From contig NC_083400.1 in the NCBI RefSeq assembly GCF_030864355.1, forward strand, positions 635,001-699,000: DNA of 64,000 nucleotides, read 5' to 3'. A model generated the notes under the pieces. That model was given only the letters and a program-made list of their open reading frames with translations, ran no database searches and was not told the origin of the DNA. Positions 33,120 to 44,756 of the stretch are shown piece by piece. This stretch comes from Cutaneotrichosporon cavernicola. Its lineage: Eukaryota; Basidiomycota; Tremellomycetes; Trichosporonales; Trichosporonaceae. The translations under genes were made by a program, and so were the position numbers. Every line of letters begins with the position of its first letter. Within the stretch, counting starts at the first letter, position 1.

Positions 33120-33888
33120 CTACCAGCAGGGAGGACCCGAGCCGCCGCAGCCGCCCCACCGGGCCTCGACCTCAGGCTCAGGCTCGGGAATAGCGTCCTT
33201 CTTCCAGCAAGGAGGTCCCGAGCCGCCGCAGCCGCCCCACTGGGGCTCCGCCTCAGGCTCCGGCTCCGGAATAGCGTCCTTCTTCCAGCAAGGAGGACCC
33301 GAGCCGCCGCAGCCGCCCCACTGAGGCTCGGCCTCAGGCTCCGGCTCCGGAATAGCGTCCTTCTTCCAGCAAGGAGGTCCCGAACCGCCACAGCCGCCCC
33401 ACCGGGCCTCGACCTCAGGCTCAGGCTCGGGAATAGCGTCCTTCTTCCAGCAAGGAGGTCCCGAGCCGCCGCAGCCGCCCCACTGGGGCTCGGCCTCGGG
33501 CTCGGCGTCCTTGGTTACAACTATGGTCAGCGGGTACGACCACAGGACTCACCATGCACGACCTCAGGCTCAGGCTCGGGAATAGCGTCCTTCTTCCAGC
33601 AAGGAGGGCCCGAACCGCCGCAGCCGCCCCACCGGGCCTCGACCTCCGGCTCAGGCTCGGGAATAGCGTCCTTCTTCCAGCAAGGAGGTCCCGAGCCGCC
33701 GCAGCCGCCCCACTGGGGTTCGGCCAAAGCGACGGCTTCAGCGTCGGGAGTACGGACGACAAGATTGGCTTGCGTCAGTCACTGTGATGGAGGTTGGGGT
33801 AGGTTGCGTTGAGACGGAATGGAAGAGTGTAGAACTTACCGACGGGCGCCGCGGCAGCGCTGGCAGCGAGGAGAATGAGAAGGCGCAT
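33120..33888 (-). CDS. Secreted repeat peptide precursor 1 (cysteine-containing)
   Basis: A predicted secreted precursor cut into small peptides. Three exons (33888-33840, 33768-33553, 33520-33120) give 221 residues. [14 protein letters not shown] is a short signal peptide. Seven copies of [12 protein letters not shown] follow, all identical in protein. Each except the last is followed by KK and a spacer, [13 protein letters not shown] or [13 protein letters not shown]; most repeats are 27 residues (81 nt) apart. KK is a Kex2-type cleavage site, and the [12 protein letters not shown] pairs are what Ste13-type dipeptidyl aminopeptidases remove, leaving [13 protein letters not shown]. Two cysteines in each unit could form a disulfide ring. 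The last copy ends directly at the stop codon. A TATA element lies about 50 nt upstream of the ATG. The unit plan is that of alpha-factor-like precursors, but the peptide matches none I know. Confidence 0.85.
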
Positions 33889-36339
33889 TGTGAATTGAAG
33901 ATCGTTTGAACGATGAATGGCGAGAGGTTCCAGCTATATAGCTGCCCATTCAGAGGATCAGAGACCATTCATCGGGACAGAGGACGGCCGCCCCCGCGGC
34001 CCCCCCTTGCCCCCATCCTGCGGTCCTCCCTCCTTGCAGCTGACCCGAGTCCTGCGCGCGATTCCCGGGCCCATCATCAAGGTTTGAGTTCCCTGCGCAA
34101 CAGCGACGCAGTGTTCCCTCGCTGCGCTTGTGCTTGGATAAAGGTGATGGCGGCTGGGTGGGCGCCGTCGACGCAAAGGCATTGTCGTGCCTGGCCCTAG
34201 AGTAGGGGTGAGAGTGGATATGCCGGGATGCAACCGCAACCCCGTGGCCATAGTGGTCTGGAGGATGAATGGAGCCGACCGCACTGTCGGCCATGATCAC
34301 TCCTTGTACTTTGCGGGTTGAGGTTTTTTTTTTGTTTTCCGCATTTCAGTATCAAGAGCTTGGAATAATGGGCGACTTTGTTGTCTGCGAGACGCCGGGA
34401 GAGTGAAAAGAGCATCAGAGTGGGAAACAGAGCGCTCCGTGCAAACTGCAGCTCGTGCGGATTTGTTGATAGCATTCCCTAGACAAAGTTAAAGTTTGGG
34501 CCCAGGTAGGCGTTCCCTGCTTGTTAGAAGTTGGATTGGGTCACGAGGCGGAATGGTTGCTGGTTGGCCATTGCCTTGCTCCCAGAGGTTGTTCGGCTCG
34601 CCCTACCCTGTCTGAGCTCCAATTCATACCTGGGACCTGGAGAGCTTGCTTGGCGCCGCGGCGGAAGTTCGCGCCGAGTCGTCATGTCCGAGGAGACGCG
34701 GGCCGTTGGACAGTCCTTGTTCCATGCTGGGTGGGTCGCATTTTCGGGGCCAGCACAACGCCACGGCCTACCACCTTGGAGCTTCCACTACCTTTTTGTT
34801 TCGAGGCGTGACCCAACGCAAAGGCAGTGGTGCCTGTGAAGGGTTGCGCAATCCTTTCTCTCGTTCAGCCGTAAACTACTGTGTCAGGGTGGAAACGCCA
34901 AGATGCTGCTATACAATAAACTTTGCACTTGTCTTGGGTCTAGGACGATAAGAAGTGTCTGTAGAGAGTCGAGAAGCAAGTGACGAGTGACGAGGAATCC
35001 AAAGCTGGGTATGATCCCAGCAATGCCGTCACAGAACAGCCAGTTCGCGTCACAGAGAAACAAGCTAAAAGCCTATATTTCCGTAACCAACACGGTAACA
35101 AACCATGGGGGGAGTGCGACGTTGTCTCTGCAAACGTTTCTCACTCACTCCGGTCTTGAATTGAGGCTCTCATCGGTCATGGGGGATGCAGGGCTGGGCG
35201 ATGGCGGCCATACCTGACGGCCAATAGTGCCTGATAACCTCTGGGAATGACCTATGGGAATATTGTGAAGGTTGAGGGACATGCGGGTGACAGGGATGGA
35301 AGAAGGGGAACACGACCTCTCAATCAACCGACAGAGCCCCGTAGGGATGGCAGCCACACGACGTTGACATGGGGTGGGGGGAAGGGATTAATAAGGTCTA
35401 TTCGGCCCCGGGGGAAACTACTGGGACGACGCAAGAGGCATGCCACAGGGGATGGAAGCACATGCGTATTTGCGTACGCAGGCTGCCACTCCAGCGACGC
35501 AAGCCCGAAGAACGTGACTCGGTCACTCTCGTCACTCACGTCACCCGTCGGAACTTTGCGCTTAATCCATGCCGAAGTTGAAAGTTTATCAGCTTTGTTT
35601 GCAACTTTGTACCGGATATTCAAGACAATAACAGCTCCACTGGATTAGAAACCGCGCCGAAGCGATCGTCCGATTGATTGATTGATTGATTCCAGAGCCG
35701 CGCGAATCTCGAGCTCGGACCGAACGTGGCGCAGGTCCAACGGATGATCTTTGATCCTTGGTCAAGGCACGGCCTACTCAGGAGCTCGTCTACGGCTTTC
35801 CTCCGCGCAGCTATTCAAGGTTGCATGCTCAACTATAATACTCAGGATGTACAATGTAGGAAACTGGTAAGCGGTGATGTACCTCAGCCACGGCACGAAC
35901 GCTCAACGCTCACACCGGTAGTGGTCGGTGTTCGGGCCATATACCACGGATCTTTTGCCGGTTAACCTGGATATACGCCGATCCTTCATTCTCCTTTGAG
36001 GGGGTCCTTCCGCTCAACAACGTGGGTGACCATGGCGGTCGCCGCCGCCGCAGCAGTTATCCCTTGTTCTGACCCACGCCGCGTCCAGTGAACTGCTTCT
36101 CGTGCTTCTCCGTTACTGTGGCATTACGATGGCATGTGGCAGAAATGCAGAACAGTGTGGCTTTGTCAGTTGAACAAGACTAGCAGACCGTTCGTCCGGT
36201 GCCACAGGAGAGTACTCGTACGGCGGCGTCGTCAGTCCGCTCCAGCTTCTACTCTCCACTCTTCGCCTGCAACTGTGTTTCCGGACATGATGCATGTCAC
36301 CAATCGATAATCCTACAGACCCCAAAGCATAAGCTGCGC
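33889..36339. other. Gene-poor region upstream of peptide precursor 1
   Basis: 2.45 kb with no supported gene. Near the precursor it has a TATA box within AGCTATATAGCT (33932-33943) and a 10-bp inverted repeat around it (33911-33920 and 33965-33974). A GATT tetranucleotide repeat of about five units is at 35672-35691. The ORFs present are short, overlap in all frames and have no coding character. Confidence 0.4.
33911..33974 (-). promoter_or_regulatory. Promoter of peptide precursor 1
   Basis: TATATA at about 33935-33940 sits in the palindrome AGCTATATAGCT, 44-55 nt upstream of the ATG. It is flanked by inverted copies of CGATGAATGG (33911-33920) and CCATTCATCG (33965-33974), which could be a factor-binding pair. 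Confidence 0.5.
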
Positions 36340-37406
36340 TTACTTGGCGTGGAACGCGGCGATCTTGGCCTCGACGCGCTCGCGCTTCTGGTCCTTGGTA
36401 AGGCGGACGTTCTTGTGCTTCTGCGACTCGGCCTTCCACTTGGCGGTGTCCTTCGTGGTGGCGGTGAACGACGAGTCCTCACGGATCTGCTCGTACGCGG
36501 CGCTGTAGAGCTCCTCAATGTCCTCCGAACCAATGTCCTCGGCAAGGTAGGTCGAGAACTGCTTCTTGAAGCGCTCGTCGTCCTCCTCCTCGAGCGACTC
36601 CATGTACTCGGCGACGTGGCCACCAACAATGTACTTCTGGAGGACCTCGGCGTCGATGGTCTTGGTCTCGGGGTCGTAGCCGGGGAAGCGCTTCTCGTTG
36701 TGGGGAACGAAGAGGCCACCGTCCGAAGCGCCCTTGGCGGCACCGAAGACACGGTTACCGGTCGAGGTGCGGCGGAGACCGACGTCAAGGAACACCTTGA
36801 ACGGGCGGGGCTCGTCCTCACCAAGGGGCTCAACGAGCTCGAGCTCACCCGAGGGCTCGGTGAAGCCCTCGTACTTGTCGGCGAGGCCGACCTTGGTGAG
36901 GGCGCGGCGGGCGACAAGAAGACCAGTGGCGTAGGCAGCGGTCCAGTTGGTAAGACCGTGCTTGATGCCGTACTTGTGGAGCTCCTTGGACGAAGCGTGG
37001 GCAAGGACGCAGTCGCCCTGGATCTTGGCGTAGACGATCTGGCAGATCACCTGGCGGTTGGTGATACTTGCTGTTAGCAGGAGGCACCAAGATTGCACGG
37101 AAGCAAATTTCTCCACCTATATGTTGCGAACCCACAACCATCCTCAACAGCCTCTACGACAACGCCAGAACAGTGACGTAGAGGCCATGAGAAAAGATCG
37201 AGGTCGCAATCGCAATCCAGGCTAGCGAAACTGATGTTTACTCACCGGACGACAAGGCGGTAGCGCGGCGACGCATACTTGTTCTTCGCCTGCGAGACGA
37301 GCTTGCGGCGAGCGTAGTAGTCGGTCTTACCCTCGCGGCGGCGACGGTTCTTGGTCTGGTACCGGGAGTAGTACGCGCTGTTCTTGACCACCTTGACGAA
37401 GGGCAT
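36340..37406 (-). CDS. RPL5: 60S ribosomal protein L5 (uL18)
   Basis: uL18 binds 5S rRNA and, with uL5, enters the central protuberance of the 60S subunit. Two coding exons (37406-37246 and 37066-36340) with a 179-nt intron give 295 residues. [37 protein letters not shown] is the classic 5S-binding N terminus. The C terminus, [27 protein letters not shown], fits too. The ATG directly follows a CTAACCCCAG acceptor, so a 5' UTR intron probably runs from a GTGAGT donor at 37739 to 37407, with a non-coding first exon. Codon use is strongly biased toward C-ending codons, as expected of a highly expressed gene. Confidence 0.95.
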
Positions 37407-40400
37407 CTGGGGTTAGTTAGAGTGTTGCGATGGATTGGCAGATTGGCAGTGACAGCCTGAGGCATCGGCAGCTCGCAAAACGGCGGCGCGGTATCGACAG
37501 GTGACATTGAATAAGAGCGTGCAGCACCTTTGGCACCGGTCGCGAGGCACTCGTCGCTGTGCACCTGCTGGCTGCGATCATCCGAGCTCGGGCGAGCAAT
37601 CTCGGGCTCGGCGTCCATCTCGCGCACAAACGACTGAACGCGTCCGACGTACACCACCGCACGCCGCTGATGTTCATAAGGCGCCGCTGATGCCGTCGCT
37701 GCCGATGCCGCCAGTACCGCCGTCGTCGCCAGTACTCACTTTTGCTGGTCTTTTGAGGGATAGAGGAGAACTTGTCCGCCTGCCATACTCATCAAGACAC
37801 CCACCGCGAATTCTGCCACCGTCTCACCCTGGGAAATTTCTCGGCGTTTGGCAATTCAGGTGTGGCACAATTTCACGAATTTTTGATCCCGTCCGTCGAT
37901 CTGTTTGGTTCCTGGCTGCAAGTGGCAGAGTGGATGCATTCCACTGTGCTCTGCATGAAGGCGGCGCGGGCTACAGTCCATCGCTGTACGAGCACTGCTG
38001 AATAACTGAAGCGGTGGGAGACCCAACACAGTGAGCCCTTGAACGCCACTCTGCCGGGAACCGTAAACCCCTACAGTTATGCCCAGACTACGACTCAAGA
38101 GGTTTGCTCTGCCAGTCGCTCTCATCGGCAACGAGGCGAGCTCAGAGCTCAGAAAATGGCCCTACGTGCTACCTATGCTAGCCTACGACGGCATACGGAG
38201 CGCCAAGCTTCTTGCCCCCCGGCCTGACGGGCGGCCTCTTAAGGTGCATTCTGGAGGCGCTTGTGGCACCGGCGAGTACGCCCTTCTTCTTAGGTAGTAT
38301 TGGCCTTCGTACGTCGACAATGCCACACACCATACTTGTGAGCTGGTGGGCACATGCACACCTCATGAGCTCTATTTTATCCCCTGACAGTCGTTATTAC
38401 CTCCGATATCTCGTACAGCTAACGGACGTACCGTTCAGCCTCCACCACCAACCCCATAGAGCAGTCATCGAGTTGACTGCCACGCACCGTCTTCTGGGTC
38501 GCAGTCGACAATACCCTTTAGAGCCCCGTAGGAATGACGCTCTGTTGTCCAGTGGCTCACCCCGAATCTTACGGTCGTAATGCAGCCCTGGACAACTCGG
38601 TGTTGCGCATAACCCCCGTACAGGCGGAACGGGCTGTTGGAACACCATTGGTACCCCGACTGGAACGGCGCACGGACAATAAACACCTGAGTGAGTACAA
38701 TAATGGCCATATTCCCTTGTAGGGTTCATCATGATGGTCGACTGCGACAGTGTTGCTACGTTTCTCAACACTATGCCTCGCACACCTAAAATTATAAATG
38801 CATTGGGATGATTTTATCAGGAGGTGTCTGGTGTGACACTCAGCCATTTCGTGCAAACGAAGATATCGGAAAGTGGGCTCTTTCTGATCGTGAATGTGCT
38901 CGTCCCTCGTGACACTGGAATGGCAAGCTGACGCAAGCTTGTGGCTCCCCCCTTTCTGGCGACGCTAGCGGGTTGCCAAGGAGATCAGAGTTCCAACTTT
39001 CCCGGCGGCGGTCAAGTGCGATCGCTGATGTTGGAGTGGCTGTCGAATGAATGGGGCACATGAAGCCACGCATTCCACAGTCCGCAAGTAACTTTGCAGC
39101 CCGTGTGTGCCACCGCTCGTGCAAGTTTTAACTGGTGACCGATGATCCGGGGACGTGGAATATTTATCAACAGAAAGGCGAATTTCGTCACCTTTCATCA
39201 CTGGAGTAGTGCCCGTTAACACATCTACTTGACGTTTCCCCTCTGTATTCACCAAAAAAACTCGTTTGCGCAGTCACCTGCGCAGACGTTGGTGTTGGGC
39301 GTCAGTGAGGAAGTGTAGAGTACAGAACTTTAGTTCACTTGCACAAGCCACACCGCCTCCAGTCTGCGCGCTCTCCGCGGTCAACTAACCTCCAGCAGAA
39401 GTGTCTGCTTGCCGGGTTCACACAGCAGTGGCGGCCATTGCCAACCCTTGTCACAATCCTTCTGAATACAAAGCGTCTGCCAACTCCAGACGTCGGCTTG
39501 CATCCCCTCTCTGGTGTCATGTCATGCCTCCGTCCTTTCCGGTGAAGGGGGAACAAGCGGAGCCGATCATTTGACATTCGTCCAGTTTGCCCCTACTCAG
39601 ATGCATTCCGTCGCCTCCGGGTTGTCTTGGCCGTATGTCTGATGATGCCAGGCCCGCGACCCCGCAAGCAACTCGGGCGGGAAATCTTGCTACAAGGCCT
39701 CTGCCTCCGCAATGCTTACGACGCCTGTTATTTCCTTTCCGCTTCTTTATCGGTAAATAATGTTAGAGATGTTGCACAGCCCCACTGTCTGTTGTGTCGA
39801 CGCAGATACAATGTACGACGCCCGAGGTGTTAAGGTGTTTGAGTTAGTGTTTGTATTTCCTTTCGTTTGGCACATTTGATCTGACTTCCGGTTTTCTGAA
39901 ACCTCCCCTTCCTGCGGAAGCAGAAATGTTGTGCTCGGTTGTCAAGCACCCCAGTCTACGCATGAGAAAATGTGGCATAGGGGAACAAGTCCACGTACTC
40001 CACCTCTTGATCGTCTCCGGCTTTGTCGGAGTACCTTTGTACTGTACCTTGACCCCAAAAACTAGGCTTACCTCATCACAGCTCAGGCCGTGAGCATGAC
40101 CAGCGACGTATGCATACCAGTCAGGTACAGCACATTACGAGAGGATGGACGTAGGCGACCAGACCAGCTGATCAACCAACAGTGGAGACCAGACCTAACT
40201 CTGGGCTTCGAGACTGTGATGGCCATAGTTGTGAGAAAGTGGCTGCGTTTCAAGGCTGTGGAGGAATGTCACATAACGCTCGTAATGTGCTGAGTACTCC
40301 GGATCAGTCTCTGGGCAAGCGACGTCCTGTCGGTGGTTGTGTCGTGTTCGCAAACCTGGGGTTCGGGTATGTAATAGCGGTGTTCTACTCTACAGCGTGA

Positions 40401-40470
40401 TACAGGGAAGATGCCTCATCGTTCCGCTACGTCTCAGCTCGCCGTCGCAAAGGTGCACTCGCACTTGCAC
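37407..40470. other. RPL5 5' UTR intron and gene-poor region
   Basis: 3.06 kb. Positions 37407-37739 look like a 333-nt 5' UTR intron of RPL5. Beyond about 37760 I see no gene: open frames are short and lack consistent codon bias, and no tRNA or transposon feature was recognised. Confidence 0.4.
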
Positions 40471-41127
40471 CTACTCGACAAGCGAGCGTACACTCGACGT
40501 GCGCACGTGTCCGCCAACGAGGTCGGGAGGACAGTCCCACTCGCTCCGCCGTTGGCTCTCCGAGTCCCACTTTCTACGGACAGGGGAGGGACGCTTACCC
40601 CAATCACTGGGGCTGGTCGATGGGAGCGAGTTGGATGACGACCGTCGGTGTCCACCATCCCTCGGTCGGAGGGAATGGCGGCAGCTACACAGCTCTCGCT
40701 CCCGCTCGAGTTCCCGCCTTAGTTGCCGAATAATCGTGCGTCCCTCCGCAGCGCTGCTAAGGAGGCGCGAATTGTCGTCCTGGAGTCGCGCGACATCCTT
40801 CTTCAACTCGTGTAGCCCGGACGTATACGTAGTGGCCGAAACTGGCGTTGGTAGGAGGTTCATGGGGGAGGGGACCGGCGAGGGCGGTAGTCCAGACACG
40901 GACGCGGAGGTGTCCACCGAGAGTGATGGGGCGATGGCCTTGGCTCGTGAGCGAAGGATGTTGACTTGCCGCCGGAGGTCCACATTCTCTGCGCACATGG
41001 AGTGGGCGCGCTCTTGGAGGGCATGTACCCGTTTCCAGAGGTGTGCGTTCTCGTCGAGCGCGTCGGCGAGGTTGGCCTGCGATGGTGCAGAGTTGGGTGA
41101 CGAGAGTGGTGGGGAGAGTGATGACAT
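40471..41127 (-). CDS. Coiled-coil protein of unknown function
   Basis: I do not recognise this protein. One uninterrupted frame of 218 codons starts at ATG 41127-41125. Residues about 18-60 (ANLADALDENAHLWKRVHALQERAHSMCAENVDLRRQVNILRSRAKAI) form a heptad-rich helix. A Pro/Ser linker follows, then a second helix near LHELKKDVARLQDDNSRLLSSAAEGRTIIRQLRRELERERELC. The C-terminal third is Ser/Arg-rich and disordered. There is no basic DNA-binding region before the helices, so it is not an evident bZIP protein. The next gene on the same strand begins 1.2 kb upstream (42623). Confidence 0.55.
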   Translation of the reverse strand: MSSLSPPLSSPNSAPSQANLADALDENAHLWKRVHALQERAHSMCAENVDLRRQVNILRSRAKAIAPSLSVDTSASVSGLPPSPVPSPMNLLPTPVSATTYTSGLHELKKDVARLQDDNSRLLSSAAEGRTIIRQLRRELERERELCSCRHSLRPRDGGHRRSSSNSLPSTSPSDWGKRPSPVRRKWDSESQRRSEWDCPPDLVGGHVRTSSVRSLVE

Positions 41128-41402
41128 TTGACAAGTGGGCGGTGGCAACTTGAGTTACGATGAGATTTAGTTAGTTGGTGGCGGCCCGCTTTGCTCTGAT
41201 ATTTAGGGTTTCCAGCTGCCAGCGAACGGGGGCATGACTAAACCCGCCGGCAGCTGTCCTGCTCCCAAGGCGGCAGCGTCGCAGTCTCCAGGACAGGCAG
41301 GTCCGAGAAATCCGGAGGTCGCTCCCGTTAATGACATCGCAACCCCTTCCTGCCAGGGAGGATGCGTCGTCCCGCCCCGGGAATGTCGATGCATCACACT
41401 AC

Positions 41403-42623
41403 CTACAATATCAGGCGCCACGAATGTACCTCCCGTGAGCCGCCACCCGCCTGCGGCGGCCACGGTTTGTCCTCTGTACCGATGTGCGTGAACCCCAGTC
41501 CTGCAAGGATTCGGTTCGAAGGGGCGTTGACGACTTGGACAGTCTGGCGTTAGTGCCTGGGGAAAAATAAGTATGACCGAGGAGATCGGACACGGTAGAC
41601 ACTCTTCGCTGCCTCTTTGCCCTGCGCGGCCACGCTTCCGTCTTCCGCACGTACCGCACGAAACTCGTTGCCCATCCGCCCGGCTGCCCATGCTACCATT
41701 GCGCCTGCGGCTGCGCGGCCCAGCCCGAGCCCATGGTGGGCAGCATCCAGTGCATACCCGAGTCCAAGGAAACCGGGCAGCGGCTCGACGGAGACGTCAC
41801 CGACCAGGGTTCCATCGGGGTCACGGATGGCAATCACTGGCGCGTGGGTGACTTTGGCGGCAGGGTCATTGCGTAACTCTGCAGCAGAGGCGGCTAGGAG
41901 TGGGATTTTGAGATCAAACCAGAGGAGTGTGTCAGTTCGCGTGTATCTGACGTTAGTGACATCCGTGCGGTGGTAGAAGTTCCAGACAGAGGAGAATTTT
42001 GGAGGGGAAAAGCATGTAGACGCGTTTCAGCGATGACACAACGACAGTACAGCAACTCCGTCGGGCACGGAGCTCGTGTTTTCTCAGCGACAAGGGGACA
42101 TAGACTCACGGGTACGGTCGCAGAAGCGACCATTGAGCGATAGCTGGGTGGTTGCTCATGCGTTCCTGCAATCAGCGAGAAGCTGGCCATGCGGAGAGGA
42201 GCGCTGGTGCGGGACTTCCCACATTCCCTGCCTCCACCATTCTATTCCAAGGACATGTCCTGTGCGTGCACCAGTTCCCAGTAGTTCCAATCTAGCCTCG
42301 CAACCGGGCACATTGGTCACGGACAAGCCTAACGTCCCTGCTCGCCTCCTGCTCAGCCTGCTCTCCGTTCCCATCCTTGCACGCAAACTCACAACAGCAA
42401 CATAATCAGCCTCGCACGCACGGTACGGCGTGATCCTGTACCCCCCAGGCAGAGGAAGGTACGGCTCGTCCCGGTCCCACATCAGCTCCGGGGTAGGCGG
42501 CAGGCCCTGCGGCACATAGTCCGCTGGCAGCGTCCACTTGGGCATGTTGGCCTGGCCGGCGGCCAGTTCCCTAACTGGTGGGAGTGATTTGATTTGCAGG
42601 TCAGCTGGTGCCGGTTGAATCAT
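41403..42623 (-). CDS. GNAT-family N-acetyltransferase
   Basis: An acetyl-CoA dependent N-acetyltransferase of the RimJ/RimL-like GNAT group. Four exons (42623-42393, 42165-42110, 41946-41655, 41543-41403) give 239 residues. The N-terminal 60 residues are Pro-rich. GGYRITPYRACEADYVAV begins the fold, and NHPAIAQWSLLRPYPYTRTDTLLWF continues it. LGYALDAAHHGLGLGRAAAGAMVAWAAG holds the acetyl-CoA pyrophosphate loop, with GLGLGRA in place of the usual Q-x-x-G-x-G/A. ATVQVVNAPSNRILAGLGFTHIG is the conserved C-terminal Asn-Ser-x-Lys/Arg strand. I chose the donor at 41654 (gtacgt) because it joins these motifs directly; reading on would reach a stop. Substrate unknown. Confidence 0.8.
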
Positions 42624-44756
42624 GGTATCGAGGAGATGGAGGCACGGGCTGGGAGGACGTGTGACTGGGAATATAGGTTATGACGGCCAGCTGTCTTGGC
42701 GACTGTTTAAAAGTCAGGTTTCAGCTTGGAATCAGCTGGATGTCGAGTCAGAGTGCTAGTGCACGAGCGCGGCGTACGAGTCAGCGTCAGAGTGGTTCAT
42801 GTGGTGTCTGTGAATGGTGGAGGCACAAACACAGCATTCATGTATGGAGCTCGAGTCGAGAATGGCCATGTGGCAACAATAAGCCAACGAAAGTGGAGGC
42901 TCGGATAAAGCCTCCCTCCACCTGAGTACTGCCCCACTCTGATGTTGTGAATTACTAACACAGCTCCACTCTGAGGCGCCGGACTGCTCCAAGTCGCCGG
43001 GCGGCGAAGTCAGGCCTTCTAGCTGCAACGCTGGCTCAGGATTCAATTCTTGCTCGGCCGGTCCTGGAGCGGGTATTACGAGGTCGCTCGGCGATCGTCG
43101 TGGTCCTGGGAGACGACGCTCCCACGTACTCATGCATACACTACATCGGCGTTAGCAGATTCAGGTCGCCAGCATAAGGTCCGCTGTTGCACGGGCACCA
43201 CCCTCGAGTCCCCGGTCGCCGCTCCGCACCATTCGCCGAGTGTTTGGGCATTGTCAATGGCTGATGCGCGGCGTAACGGTGACGGCTTAGCGTCTAGATG
43301 CCCAGGCGAGAGAAAGCGATAGCTGCCACCTAATCTCGGCTCCCCGCGCACGTGGCTTCGAGCGCTCAATCTGTTTAATCTCCTAACCTGGCATGTGATC
43401 GCCAGCGCCAGTGACGGCGTCATCGTGCATACCTGCAGCAGGTGGCGCTCACGAATGTTCGTGCTTGTGAGCATTCCCATTTCCACAGCTGATCAGCCGG
43501 GGTAGATGGGCAAACCATGAGTCCCCGCTGGGCCCATCTCGTGTGTCTTTGCTGATTCGCTGCATTTGCTGCCCCACAAGGAGGTATGCGGTTTCATGCC
43601 TCGTTTGGACGCGCTCGCCATGGACCACCGCGTATGGCGTCAGAGCCCCGCTCGCTCGCGCCATGGCACAGTCACGTGGGACGGGGCGTCTGACGCCATG
43701 CGCGCTCGGTGGTAGGGGGACGAGCGCGATCGTGAACGGGTGCCTGTGGGCTCTAGGAGGCGATAGGGGGTTGTAGACCGTGGTGGAGCACGTCCGGCGC
43801 CCTTTCTTTCGCACGGCAGCGGCGGTTCGGCAGGCGGGGTATCTCGGTGCGAACCGTGAGTCATGGCATCATCTCAAAAGTTCGGAATTTTGCCACCCAA
43901 ATCTCGAGGTGGAGGTGCCTACTGTCACAGCGATTGAGATTCAGCCAGTCTCGTCATTTGGAACTAGATGGATAAGGGGCTATGTATGCATGGCGAAAGA
44001 AGTTAGTTTGACAGGCAATTCCAATAATGTGCTCACACTCGTGTTATGGTTTGCGAGTTTGGCCAGCTGACTTTGTATTGCAGCACCAAATTCTTGCTCG
44101 GCTCGCAGCTCACAGATGCAGATTCACCTTGTCACAAAAGTGGGAGGATTAATTAATCTGGGTAAATCACGCCAGCGATCACGAACCGACTCCCAAATCC
44201 TCACCAACCCTGGACCTTGCCCCTTGAGCCTGGGTTGCAAGGTTTCGGCGGTGACCGCTACACACCCAGTGCGCCCCACTCCGCCCTGCCAACCCAAAGC
44301 CCAAAGTATTCGACACCACCACAATCAACCACCAAATAGCACACCAAAGGCGTGCACCGAGCACAACATCAACTCTATCACTCTGTCGATATCGACAGAT
44401 CCAGATTCCCATATCACTCTCTCCTCTTTACAATTCTCATCTGATTCATTCATCCTTCCTCGCTTCCTCCTTCCTAGAATATTCCCACTCATATCCTCGA
44501 CACAAGCTTGACACAGAACGATATTCAGCACCCTCGGCTAGTTCCGACACCGTTTCACTTGGTCGTCTTGTGACTCTGCGGTGCCTCACCAAACCTCCGC
44601 CACTGTCCGTGACAACCCTCTACCACCACCTTTGTCTTGCGTGCAACCCCACTCCCACATCCCCATCTCACCAACATTTAATTCACTCATTCATTCTTGA
44701 GGCCAGCTCCTCTGCCTATCCCTTACCCTCTCTCCCTCCCCGCCACTCACGAGACC
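42624..44756. other. Intergenic region and MET30 leader
   Basis: 2.1 kb. It contains an imperfect inverted repeat at 43634-43699 (listed separately). From about 44170 to 44756 there is a C/T-rich leader typical of the sequence preceding genes here. Short frames at 42756-43133 and 43449-43814 have no recognisable features. Confidence 0.4.
43634..43699. repeat. Imperfect inverted repeat
   Basis: 43634-43649 and 43683-43699 are reverse complements apart from one extra base. The similarity extends outward (ACCACCG on both sides) with unpaired bases. The 33-nt loop contains GTCACGTGGGAC with a CACGTG core. Confidence 0.7.

Noticed and set aside
33120..33700. Regular 81-nt spaced repeats resembling a CRISPR-like array
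   Set aside because: The repeats are in-frame coding units of a secreted precursor with introns, in a eukaryotic genome; spacing and variation follow codons.
42756..43133. 125-residue minus-strand ORF
   Set aside because: Only the first part is Pro/Glu-rich and the rest is random in composition. No splice-supported extension or recognisable domain.
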